A stretch of 64,000 nt of DNA from Pycnococcus provasolii (taxonomy: Eukaryota; Chlorophyta; Pseudoscourfieldiophyceae; Pseudoscourfieldiales; Pycnococcaceae), in NCBI GenBank assembly GCA_938743325.2, contig OW568897.1, positions 1-64,000 on the forward strand, in the 5' to 3' direction. This document shows, piece by piece, positions 26,693 to 39,699 of this stretch. The first letter of the stretch is position 1; the number at the start of each line of letters is the position of its first letter. Made by a program: the position numbers and the translations under genes. The notes below the pieces were generated by a model. That model saw only the letters and a program-made list of their open reading frames with translations. It ran no database searches and was not told the DNA's origin.

Positions 26693-29600
26693 ATGGCGTC
26701 GCACCTCGCGACGGAGCAGGGCAAGTTCCTGCCGAACCCGCGCGTGCCGCCGGGGGAAACCTCGTACCTCGCAGACGGAGCGACGGTCGAGCGTGCCACA
26801 AAGGGAAAGGGTACGTTCGTTCGTTCGTTCGTTCGGAACGGTGGCGTCTCGCGGCGAGAGGGGGGGGGGTTGGGTTCACTTTCGCGAATCTTACTCGCAC
26901 GCGCGCGTGGGGTTCTGGCCAAGCTCTCTCTCTCGCTCTCGCTCTCTCATCTAACGATAATAACTAACACACACACAAACACAAACAAACAAACACTCCA
27001 TCATAAAATCAAAACACAGGCGCACCGGCGTACAGAAGGCCGGACAACCTCTACGACCCCTCGGGCGTCTATGCAGGCTTAACAGACATGGAGCTTGAGC
27101 GCATCGGCGCGGGCGTGGAGACGGGGGGAAGGGTGCCACGTCTTCCCACTCTCGATGGCGCGCGCTCGTTTGTGTCAGCGAGCTCAACCCTTCCGCGCGC
27201 GCTGCACGAACGCACGGGAAGCGTGATGCCCGAGCGAGGGGTGTACGAAAAGGGAGCGAAGCGGATACGAACCACCGCAGGTATGCGCGAGCCGCCGCCC
27301 GACCCCGACTTGCTTCCTGGCATACACACGTCGAACGACGTGATTGAATACTTCGTGCGGCACGGACACGCCGCGGAGGTGAAGCTGTTCCACTGCGTCA
27401 AGGCGAACACGGGCGACAAGTTCTGCCCGTACGACCTCGTCGTGGTTCCGCGCGAGAAGGTTGGCGACCAGTACTACACCATCAGCGCGAGCGGCGTCGT
27501 GCAAGTCAGCCAGGTGCCCGGAAATCAGCAGAGCGAGTTCACGCCCCTCGGCGAGTGGATGCGTGACCAGTCCATCTTCAGCCTTATGACAAACATGCGC
27601 TTCTTCAAGTATTACCTGCCGCAGAAGATGTTCCGCATCTGGCGCTCGACGGTGCGGCACAAGCTGTACATGCAGGTGCGAAGCAAGATCCAGCGCAAGC
27701 TGTTCACCGCCAAGCCCACATTCTGCTCGAGCGTCATGGAGCTTCGCGCTCTCGTGAACGAGCTCAGCGAGACGCCGCTCAGCGCCGTTCTCGGCACGCA
27801 CCTGTACAACATTGACGAGTTTGCGGAGCAGCAGAGCGCGCATCGCAGCCAGAAGGCGACGCCCAACATAGAGAGCGTCGTGGAGCGCGTGCAGAAGATT
27901 CTCGAGCGCGTGTCGCGAGAGGTGGTGACGCAGGAGCGGCAGTACCGAGCGAGCGTGGAGGGAGAGCTTGGCGATCGCACGGGCGTCGCGCTCGCACCCG
28001 GCCGCACGGCGAAGAACAGGTCGATGGTCAGCATCAAGCAGGAGAAAATCGAGCGCGCTCGCACGTACAAGCGCGTAGTCGAGGAGGCAAAGATGCTCGG
28101 CGCTCTCATCCGCCTCGCGGATTACATGCTCGTGGAAACGCTCGTGGCGATGACAATCACAACCTCGGAGGATCTTCTCACTCTGTTCGAGATGCCGAAC
28201 AAGTCGAAGGGCATCTTCCTGAGCACGGTGAGCTTCACCGACGATGCCATCGCGTTTGCGCCGAACAGCGACGACGTGCTCAAGGTGATTGACGGCAACG
28301 TGATGGACGGTATGATCAGCACGCTTGGCAGTGTGCCGAGGCTGCTGTTCATGCGCTCGTTCAGCGTATTTTTCGAGGAAAAGCTGACGGGACCGATGCC
28401 CGTGGACATCATCCAAAAGACGCCGCACTTCACCAACCTGCGAACGCGCCTTAAGCTCAGCGTGACATCGAGCTTCGAGCAGGCGGCGACGTACGCTTCC
28501 GTGTTCGAGGACCACCGCCCGGTGTACGAGTTTGGCAAGACGTGGGACTCAGCCGCCTACGAGAGCGAGTCGCACGGCGTTGGTCAGTTCCGGAAGGACA
28601 TGCTCGTTCAGAAGGAGTGGCGCAACGAGCTCGATCGCATGCGCATTGGCCAGGTGATTGGAATTCTCTTCGTGGACAGCCGCACGCTGCGCAATTCCCT
28701 GCACCAGATCACGAATCGTACGCTCGACAGCATGAAAAATCTGCTCCTCCTCAGTGCTCGCGACGAGTGCGGCAAGGCGCTTTCCGCGCTCAACGACCGC
28801 ACGAAGCTGCTTACCGATCGACCGCAGCGCCTTGACGACTTCGCCGCGTTCATGGAGAACCACACGGCAACGCTGGCGACGAAGAAGCAGGTTCTCAGCG
28901 ACGCGGAGGTTGTCGAGGAGATGTACGATATGCTCAAGAACTACGAGATGAAGGTGCCGACGTCAGATCAGGTGAAGCTTGACGACCTGCACGAATCCGT
29001 GGATGCGTTCAAAAATGTGCTCGAGGAGGGCGAGGCGTTCCTCGACGAGCGCAAGTCTACGATGGTGTCGACGCTCGACCGCAACATCACGGAACTCAAC
29101 GACACGCTCCTTTCCATTCTCGCGGAAATGCACAGCGGGTCGTACGTCATGCCGGAGAGCGAGCCGGCAGCTGTGCTCGAGGAGCTGCACGCGATCCAGG
29201 CGACGATCGAGCAGCACACGGCGCGCGCGCAGTCTTACCGCAAGTACCAGACGCTCTTCAAGATGACTCCGGACGATTTCAGCAACCTGGAGCTGACGAC
29301 GAACGAGCTGAACGGTCGCCTGCTTGTCTGGAACAGCCTTCACGAGTGGGAGGAGTCGACGCACTCTTGGATCAACGGAAAGGTGGACCAGCTCGACCTC
29401 GCAACGGTCAACGACTTCTGCGACGAGGCGAATCGCAAGTCGTACAAGCTCACAAAAGAGCGCAAGGACGATCGTGTGGTGTTCCGATACAAGGACGAGG
29501 TGGATGACTTCAAGCAGTACCTGCCGCTCCTGCAGGAGCTCGCGAACCCCGCTCTGGTAAGTCTACATCTAACCATGCAAGGCAGATAAACAGCAAGCAC

Positions 29601-32600
29601 TAACAACCTAACACACTAAATATAACAGGGTGCCCGCCACTGGGAGCAAATTTTCAAGGTGCTCGACAGGCCGTACCACCAGGACCTTGAGTTTTCGATC
29701 CAGGATTTGATTGACTACAAGATCATGGACAACATGGAGCAGGTGGAAACGATCGGCTCGTCCGCCTCCAAGGAGTACTCGCTCTTCAAGACGCTCGAGA
29801 AAATGCTCGCCGAGTGGGACGGCCTCGAGTTCCATTGTGTGCCGTACAAGGAGACGGGCACTTTCATCATTGGCGGCACTGATGAGATCCAGACGGTGCT
29901 CGACGATCAGATCGTCAAGGTGCAGGGAATGAGCGCGTCGCCTTACGTCAAGCCATTCTTGGAGCAGGCGACGGATCTCAACAATGTTCTTAACACGCTG
30001 CAGGACCTGCTCGACAACTGGCTCAAGTGCCAGAGCACGTGGCAATACCTGTCACCCATCTTCAGCAGCGAGGATATCGTCAAGCAGATGCCCGAGGAGG
30101 GAAGCAAGTTCAGCATGGTTGACGGCATGTGGCGCGAAATGATGGAGAAGACGAACGAGGCTCCTCTGTGCATTCCCATCGGCCGAGACAAGGAGCGACT
30201 CGAGAAATTGATCGAGTGCAACACGCTGCTCGACGCGATCCAGAAGGGCCTTGCGGCTTATCTTGAGAAGAAGCGCCTCTTCTTCCCGCGTTTCTTCTTC
30301 CTTTCCAACGACGAAATGCTCGAGATTCTCAGCGAGACGAGGGACCCAACGCGCGTTCAGCCGCACCTTCGCAAGTGTTTCGAGGGTATCGACAAACTGC
30401 AGTTCACCGACGACCTCAAAATCACGGCTCAGATTTCCGTGGAGAAGGAGCACGTTCCATTTCGCACGATCATTGACACCGTCGCGGCGAAGGGTGCCGT
30501 GGAGAAGTGGCTGCTGCAGACGGAGGCGGCAATGCTTGAGTCCGTGCAGGTGGAGACAAGCAAATCCATCACCGCGTACCGCGAGAAATCGCGTGAGGAG
30601 TGGGTGCTCGAGTGGCCAGGTATGGTTGTGCTCGTCGTCACCGCCGCGTTCTGGACGGAGGAGACGACGGCCGCGTGCGGCGGCGGCCCCACGGAGCTGG
30701 CGGTTCACGAGAAGAAGTGCACTGAACAGCTCATGAATATTGTCGAGCTCGTGCGCGGAGAGCTGAGCAAGCTTGAGCGCGCGACACTCGGCGCACTCGT
30801 CGTCATGGACGTGCACGCTCGCGACGTCATCACGAACCTCGTGAAGGAGGGGTGCACGAGCGACAAGGACTTTGGCTGGCAGGCGCAGCTGAGAACGTAC
30901 TGGGAGGAGGGTCCGGAGGGATGCGCGGACTCGTGCGACGGGTGGACTGTCATGCTTCGCATGATGAGCGCCGAGCTCGAGTACGGCTACGAGTACCTCG
31001 GAAACAGCTCTCGCCTCGTCATCACGCCGCTGACGGATCGCTGCTACCGAACGCTCATGGGCAGCATTCACATGATTATGGGTGGTGCGCCGGAAGGTCC
31101 CGCCGGAACAGGAAAGACGGAGACGACGAAGGACCTTGCCAAGGCTCTCGCACGCCAGTGCGTCGTCTTCAACTGCTCCGACTCGCTCGACTACCTGGCC
31201 ATGGCGAAGTTCTTTAAGGGACTTGCGAGTTCCGGTGCGTGGGCGTGCTTCGACGAGTTCAACCGCATTGATCTCGAGGTGCTCAGCGTCGTCGCACAGC
31301 AGGTGCTTGACATCCAGCGTGCCGTGGCAGCTCGCGTGTCCACGTTTATTTTCGAGGGCACGGAGATGAAGATTAAGTACTCGGCGTGGTGCAGCATCAC
31401 CATGAATCCCGGTTACGCCGGACGATCGGAGCTTCCTGACAACCTGAAGGCTCTGTTCCGCACCGTGGCCATGATGGTTCCCGACTACGCGATGATTTCC
31501 GAGATTATCCTGTACAGCAACGGCTACCTGCAGGCTCGTGAGAGCGCTCGCAAGATTGTTCAGTGCTACAAGCTGTGCTCCGAGCAGCTCAGTTCGCAGG
31601 ATCACTACGACTACGGCATGCGAGCGGTCATTGCCGTGCTCCGCGCGGCTGGCAACCTGAAGCGACGCTTCCCCGACGAGGACGAGTTCGTGCTGATGCT
31701 CCGCTCGATCGTGGACGTCAACTTGTGCAAATTTTTAAGCCAGGACGTTCCGCTGTTCGAAGGTATCGTCGGCGACCTGTTCCCGGGCGTCGTGCTGCCA
31801 GAGCCCGACTACAACGATCTCACCGAGGGCATGCAGGGAATGTGCACGTCGCTCAACCTGCAGCTTACGGACTACTTCAAGGAGAAAACCATCCAGCTGT
31901 TCGAGATGATTGTCGTGCGTCACGGCCTCATGATTGTGGGACTGCCCTTCTCGGGGAAAACGAGCTCGTACCGCGTGCTCGCCGGCGCGTTGAAGTTTAT
32001 GAAAGAGACGAAGAAAATCGACGCTGCCAAGGTGGAAAAGACGGAGTATGTCGTCATCAATCCAAAGTCGATTACGATGGGACAGCTGTACGGCTGCTTC
32101 GACGATGTCACGCGCGAGTGGTCTGACGGCGTGCTCGCCGTGAAGTACCGTGAGTGTGCGGTGAAGATCAACGAGGTGAACGACAACCAGTGGGTGCTTC
32201 TCGACGGCCCCGTCGACGCCATCTGGATTGAAAACATGAACACCGTGCTTGACGATAACAAAAAGCTGTGCCTGAACTCTGGTGAGATTATTGCCATGTC
32301 CAGTGCCATGTCGATGATTTTCGAGGTGAACGATCTCGCGGTCGCAAGTCCGGCCACCGTCAGCCGATGCGGCATGGTGTACCTCGAGCCTCACAAGCTC
32401 GGATGGCGTCCTCTCGCGGAGTCGTGGGTTTCAGGGCGCAAGGCTCCCTACCCCATGCCGTGCCAGGCTCTGCCTAGTCTGCCCGAAACGATGCCGAAGG
32501 AGTGCCGTGATTACATCCTCCAGCTCATGGATTGGGTGCTTCCCCCCCTCATGTACTTCCTGCGCCGCGAGCTGAAGGAGGTGGCGCCGACGCAGGACAC

Positions 32601-35600
32601 GAATCTCGCGGTGACTCTCATGCGCATGATCAATAGCATGATTGACGTGTGGCAGCCGACGGAGGATTCGTCGGAGTTGCCGAAGGAGTGGACGCCCGAG
32701 CGCGTGATGGAAGTCAGCGAGTATCTCTTCCTGCTCAGCATTGTTTGGTCCGTGGGCGGGCCCCTCGCGTCGCAGGAGCACCGTGAGAAGTTCGACGCCA
32801 TGCTTCGCAAAATCCTGAAGCGCGAGGAGATTCCAAGCGACTACTCGCAGCTGCTGCCGCCGGAGACGAGTATTCCCACGCTCAAGGCGGATCTCTTCCC
32901 CGAAGTCGACGATAACGGCAACACGTGCTTCGAATACACGTTCGACTGGGAGGTGTGCGGCTGGGTGACGTGGGCGTCGAAGATTGACCACGCTCCCATC
33001 CCTCAGGATGCCGAGTATAGCAAAATCATCGTGCCGACGGTGGAGACCGTGCGATACACGTTTTTGCTCGATATCGCCGTCCGGCACCAGTACCCTGTGA
33101 TGTTTGTGGGACCCACGGGAACTGGCAAGTCCGTGTACGTCGGACGCCACCTGATGAATGGACTGCCCAAAACGGAGGATGGACAGGAAATGTACATCCC
33201 GAACTTCGTGGGCTTCTCCGCCAAAACGTCCGCTAACATTGCTCAGTATCTCATCGACGCGCGCTGCGACAAGAGGCGCAAGGGCGTGTACGGACCACCC
33301 GTGGGCAAGAAGATGGTTGTGTTTGTTGACGACCTTAACATGCCCGAGGTGGAGACGTACGGTGCGCAGCCTCCCATCGAGCTGCTTCGCCAGTTCATGG
33401 ACCACCAGGGATGGTACGATACCGCGGACAACACGTTCCGCACGCTCGCGGATGTGCAGTTCGTCTGCGCCATGGGACCTCCCGGTGGAGGCCGCAACAA
33501 TATCACAGGTCGCTACTCGCGTCACTTCAACCTCGTCAGCCTCGTCGAGTTCACGCCCGCGACCATGATGGGTATCTTCGGCGTGATTATGGACTGGTAC
33601 CTGTCCGCGGGTGGCTTCCCCGACGATATCAAGGCGCTCAAGGACAGCGTGATCGTCGCCACGCAGGAGGTGTACGTCACCGCGATTCAGCAACTGCTGC
33701 CGACGCCGACGAAGAGTCACTACACATTCAACCTTCGCGACTTCAGCCGCGTGATCCAGGGCATGAGTCTTCAGCAGAACGAAGGTCTGTTCACGGGCAA
33801 GGGTGGGCGTGGCGAGCACATCAGGCTTTGGGTGCACGAGGTGCTTCGCGTCTTCTACGATCGCCTCACTACGGACGAGGACCGCTCGTGGATGCTTGGA
33901 TTCGTGAAGGAGCTGACGGTGAAGCACTTCAAGGAAGATTTCAACAAACTCTTCTCTCACCTCGACGACGACGGGCACGGCACGATCAGCACCGAAGATC
34001 TCCGCCGCTGCTTCTTTGGCGACTACATGAGCGAATTGATGCCTGGGGATCCAAAGCGCGTCTACGACGAGATTCTGGAAATCCCGCCCCTCCTGGCCAA
34101 AATTGAGGAGTACCTCGTCGACTACAACGGCATGAGCAAGTCACCCATGTCTCTTGCGATATTCCTCTACGCAGCTGAGCACATTTCGCGCATTTGCCGA
34201 GTCTTGAAGCAGCCTGGCGCGCACATGCTGTTGGCTGGCGTGGGAGGCTCCGGACGCCAAAGCCTGACAAAGCTCGCCGCGAGCATTAGCGGCTACGAGA
34301 CGTTCCAGATCGCCATCTCGAAGAGTTATACCATCGACGAGTGGAAGGAAGATCTGAAGCGAATCATGCGTAAGGCGGGAGAGGCTGGCGTGGGAACCGT
34401 CTTCTGCTTCTCTGACACGCAGATCAAGAGCGAGTCGTTCGTCGAGGACGTCAACGGCCTGCTGAACGCGGGAGAAGTCCCCAATCTTTTCCCGTTTGAT
34501 GAGAAGTCGCAAATCACGGAAAATGTCCGCAACGTCGCGAAGAAAGCAGGTCGCAAGGATATCAGCGAAGGCGGTCCTGCTGAAGTCTGGGCGTACTTCA
34601 TCGAAATCGTCAAGAAAAACTTGCATGTCGTCCTGTGCTTCTCTCCGATCGGAGACGCATTCCGCGAGCGCTTGCGCTCGTTCCCCTCGCTCGTGTCGTG
34701 CACGACCATCGACTGGTTCCAGGAATGGCCCACAGATGCTCTTGAGGCTGTTGCAAATAAGCTCTTGAAGGAGGTGACGCTCGAGGAGGGCCAGCAGCCG
34801 AAGCTGGTGGAATTGTGCAAGACGATTCACAAGAGCGTTAGCACACTCTCTGCGCGATTCAAGACCGAACTTGGACGCATCAACTACGTCACGCCCACCT
34901 CCTACCTGGAGCTGCTGACTCTGTTTTCGACGATGCTTGGACTTAAGCGCAACGAGGTGCAGGCTGCCAAGACCCGCTACGAAATTGGTCTTGAGAAGCT
35001 CGATTTTACTGCTAAGCAGGTCGCAATCATGCAAGATGAGTTGACTGCTCTGCGCCCTGATCTCATCAAGACGGTGGGTGAGACGGAAAAACTCATGGAG
35101 AAAGTCACGAAGGAAAAAACTGATGTTGTTGAGCCAAAGAAGGCCATCGTCGACGCAGAGGTGGCGGAAGCCAACAAGGCGGGAGCTGCAGCGAAGGCTA
35201 TCAAGGATGAGTGCGAGGAGGCGCTCTCCGAGGCGGTTCCGATTCTAAATTCCGCGCTCGAGGCACTCGACACGCTCAAGCCTGCCGACATCAAGCTCGT
35301 GCAGAGTTTCAAATCTCCGCCGGCAGCTGTCAAATTGGTCCTGGAGGCTGTTTGCGTCATCCTAGACGTCAAGCCCCAAAAAGTTCCGGATCCCAACGGA
35401 GGCCCCAAAAAGGTGGACGACTACTGGGGACCGTCAAAGACAATCTTGATGGATACCGGTTTCATTAACCGCCTGAAAGACTACGACAAGGACAACATTC
35501 CGCAGAAGATCATCGACCGCATTCGCAAGGAGTACACCGCCCGCGAGGATTTCACGCCCGCGGTGGCCGCGAAGGCGTCTTCCGCCGCCGAGGGTCTGTG

Positions 35601-38600
35601 CAAGTGGGTGTGCGCGATGGATTCGTACGATCGCGTAGCGAAAATTGTTGCGCCGAAGCAGGAGGCGTTGGCGGAAGCTGAGGGCGAGTATAACGAGGTT
35701 ATGGCGGGCCTGAAGGTGAAGCAGGACGAGCTGCAGGAATTGATGGACAAGCTCGCGGGCCTCGAGCAGCAGCTCAGCGACTCGATGGCGAAGAAGCTTC
35801 AGCTTGAGAATGACGTCGAGCTCTGCTCGCAGAAGTTGGAGCGTGCGGAGAAACTCATTAGCGGTCTTGGCGGAGAGAAGGATCGATGGACGGAAAGTGC
35901 GAACAAGCTCGGCGAGCAGTACAACAACCTCACGGGTGACATGCTGATCGCTGCGGCTATGGTTGGCTACCTCGGCGCATTCACGATGACGTACCGCGAC
36001 GACGCGGCCACCGCGTGGGTGGAAAATCTCAAGGAGGCTGGCATTCCCTCGAGCGCGAAGTTCGACTTGCAGACGGCGCTTGGCGACCCCGTGAAGATCC
36101 GAGACTGGGGTATCGCGGGTCTGCCCAACGACTCGTTCTCCGTTGACAATGGAATCATGGTAACGAACGCACGTCGGTACCCGCTGATGATTGACCCGCA
36201 GGGACAAGCGAACAAGTGGATTAAGAACATGGAGAAGGCGAACAACCTGCAAGTTTGCAAGCTTACTGACGGTGATTACCTTCGCACGCTCGAGAATGCA
36301 ATCCAATTCGGCTTGCCGGTGTTGATTGAGAACGTCCTCGAAGAGCTCGACCCTTCGCTGGAGCCACTGCTTCTGAAGCAAATTTTCAAGGCTGGCGGCG
36401 TGAACTGCATCAAGCTTGGCGAGAGCATCATCGAATTCTCTGATTCGTTCCGTTTCTACATCACCACAGTGCTTGCTAACCCGCACTACCTTCCCGAGAC
36501 TAGCGTGAAAGTCACGTTAACCATGTTTGCAATCACGCACGACGGACTTTCCGATCAGCTGCTCGGCGTCGTCGTCGCCGAGGAACGCCAGGACCTCGAG
36601 GAGCAGCGACAGGAGCTCATCGTAACGTCCGCGGAAAATAAGCGCAAAATGAAAGAGATTGAAGATCGTATCCTTCACGTGCTGTCGAGCTCCGAGGGAA
36701 ACATCTTGGAGGATGCGACGGCGATTCAGATTCTATCCGAGGCGAAGGTGGTCTCCGACGAGATTGCGGTGAAGCAGAAGGCGGCGGAGGTGACCGAGAA
36801 GGACATCGAGGCGGCGCGAGTGGGATACCAGTACGCCGGAAGCTACAACGCCGTGCTCTTCTTCTGCATCCGAGACATGAGCAACATCGACCCCATGTAC
36901 CAGTACAGTCTCGCGTGGTTTATCAAGCTGTTCGTTCGAGGTATCCACGACTCCGAGCCGAATGATGACATCAACCAGAGGATAAAGAACATCAACGATT
37001 TTTTCACGTACTCGCTGTACAATAACGTGTGCCGCTCGCTGTTCGAGAAGGACAAGCTGCTGTTTTCATTCTTGCTGTCTACACGTGTCATGGAGAGCCT
37101 GGGATCGCTCGTGGCTGCGGAGTACAGCATTTTGACCACCGGTGGCGTGGGACTCGCGGAGGTGTCCACTCAGAACCCGTCGCCCGACTGGATTTCCAAG
37201 CGTGCCTGGGATGAGATCTGCCGTGCCTCGGCAAACATCGACGCGCTGAAGGGTCTTGCCGATTCGTTCACCAAGAACCTCGACAAGTGGAAGGCAATCT
37301 ACGACCACAGCCTGCCGCAGCAGCAGCCGCTTCCCGAGCCGTACAACGAAACGCTCACGCCGTTCCAGAAACTTCTCGTGCTGCGATTCGTTCGTATGGA
37401 CAAGGTCGTGCCGGCTCTTCAGTTGTACGTGGCGAGCGAAATGGGACAGCGATTCATCGAGCCGCCTCCGTTCGACTTGCCCAGCTCGTTCGGCGAGAGC
37501 TCTTGCATCGCCCCCCTGCTGTTCGTTCTGAGTCCTGGATCCGATCCCACCGCCGCACTCCTGCAATTCGCCGAGGAGAAGGGATACAACAGCAAGCTGA
37601 GCAAGCTTTCCATGGGACAGGGACAGGGACCGAAAGCGGCAGCGCTCATCGAGGAGGCTCGAAGCACCGGAGGATGGGTGCTGCTGCAAAACTGCCACCT
37701 TGCCGCGTCGTGGATGCCCACGCTCGAGAAGATGTGCGAGAACACGAAGATGGACAACACGGATCCGGAGTACAGACTATGGCTTACGTCGTACCCGAGC
37801 CCGAAGTTCCCCATTAGCATCCTCCAAAATGCTGTTAAGATGACGAACGAACCGCCCGCAGGCATCCGAGCCAACTTGAGGCGCTCGTACTTCCTCGACC
37901 CGATCAGCAACGACGAGGGCTTTTACGAGACGTGCAGCAAGCCGGAGGAATTCAAGCGCATGATGTTCGGCCTCTGCTACCTGCACGCCTTCGTGCAAGA
38001 ACGAAGAGGGTTCGGGCCGATTGGATGGAACATTCCGTACGGCTTCGACGACGGCGACCTGCGCATCTCCGCGCGTCAGCTGAAGATGTACATCGACGAT
38101 AACGAGGCGATTCCTTACGATGCGCTCAAGTACGCGACGGGAGAGTGCAACTACGGCGGACGTGTGACGGACGACAAGGATCGCCGTCTGCTGAACACGA
38201 TCTTGGACCTTCTGTACACGCCGGAGATTAACGAGGAAGGTTACAAGTTCACCGCAAGTGGGCTGTACCACTCCGACTCCACGCTTGGCACGCGCGAGGA
38301 GACGATCAATTACATCAACGATCTGCCAATTGTCGCGCTACCCGAGGCGTTCGGACTTCACGGCAATGCCGACATCAGCAAGGACAACTCCGCGACGAAC
38401 AAGTTCAACGAGACAATCTTGATGACTGCCGGTGGCAGCGGTGGAGGTGGAGGAGGCGTCGAGGATACCGTCGCGGGCATCGCGAAGGAATTCATCGAGA
38501 AGCTGCCCGCCAACTTCGACTTGGATCGCGCAGAGGGCAAGTATCCCGTCGACTACTACGAGTCGATGAACACGGTGCTGTGCCAGGAGATGTTGCGTTA

Positions 38601-39306
38601 CAACCGTCTCCTAAGCATCATTCGAGGAAGCCTGATCAACCTAGAGAAGGCTATCGCAGGTCTGATTGTCATGAGCGGCGAGCTCGAGGGTGCGTTCAAC
38701 AGCTTCGCCATCGGGCAAGTGCCCGCGCTGTGGAAGGGCAAGTCGTTCCCTTGCCTGAAGCCTCTTACGGGTTACTTCGCCGAGCTGCTCGAACGCCTTA
38801 ATATGCTGCAGACGTGGTACGAAGAGGGCCCACCGCCGACATTCTGGATCAGCGGATTCTTCTTCACCCCTTCGTTCACCACCGCTTCGACGCAGAACTA
38901 CGCCCGAAAGAATAAGATTCCGATTGACACCCTCGGTTTCGACTTTGAATTCCTCGACGTCGATCACGAGCTCTACAAGGAAAAGCCCGACGATGGCATT
39001 TACATCTACGGCTTTTTCATCGAGGGATGTGCGTGGTCGAACGACGACAAGGTTCTCATCGAGAGTCAGCCGAAGGTTCTCTTCGTCGACGCGCCAACCA
39101 TCTGGCTCAAGCCAAAGGTGACGGAGGAGTTTGCCGAGTATCCGCACTACGAGGTTCCGTGCTACCGTACGGCCGATCGTCGCGGCGTTCTCGCGACGAC
39201 AGGGCACTCGACGAACTTCCTGATGATGATCCGCGTACCTAGCGACAAGCCGTCTTACCACTGGACTCTTCGAGGTGTTTGCTTCTTGACAAGCTTGCCC
39301 GAGTAG
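26693..39306 (+). CDS. Axonemal dynein heavy chain, single-headed inner-arm type (DNAH3/7/12 group)
   Basis: Motor heavy chain of ciliary inner dynein arms. Three exons: 26693-26810, 27020-29556 and 29629-39306, with introns of 209 and 72 bases (GTACGT and GTAAGT donors, CAG acceptors); phases agree and give about 4110 residues. This short tail is typical of single-headed inner-arm chains. P-loops: AAA1 GPAGTGKT at about 1375, AAA2 GLPFSGKT at 1656, AAA3 GPTGTGKS at 2046, AAA4 GVGGSGRQ at 2422. An EF-hand-like loop, DDDGHGTISTED, at about 2331 lies between AAA3 and AAA4. The antiparallel stalk spans about 2650-2985 with the microtubule-binding tip in its middle. The C-terminal cap ends with TTGHSTNFLMMIRVPSDKP, common to this group. 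The third exon, 9.7 kb, has no intron. The gene implies that the organism builds motile cilia. Confidence 0.97.
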
Positions 39307-39699
39307 ATTGATAAATATTTGTTTTTAAGAGAGAGAGAAAGAGAAAGAAAAGAGAGAGAAGACACAGAAAAAAAACTACTGATCGACGCGCGCTGCCATG
39401 CATGCTCTAATCTAACGTCACATTCACCACCACCACCACCGCTGCCGCTGCCGCCGCCGTTTCAAGCAAGCTCTTTTCAATATCCCGCCGGACTTCGCCA
39501 TATTTACCAAACAGCACTTCACTCACCATGAAGGAAGTGAAGCGTTGACGTAATGGCGCAAGTGTAACTAAACTTCCGATGAGGATAGGATTCAAATTCT
39601 GATTACGTTCTTCACCTTGACCGATGTCCAAGTCTAAGTCCAAAGGCCCAGTCCCATTAGGGGTTTGGCCAAGGCCACCCCCTCGTTAGTGTTTCCTGG

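Noticed and set aside
27184-33978. Long minus-strand frames (443, 517 and 515 residues) opposite the dynein gene
   Set aside because: GC-rich third positions in dynein keep the antisense frame open; the His/Arg/Leu-rich translations lack any domain.
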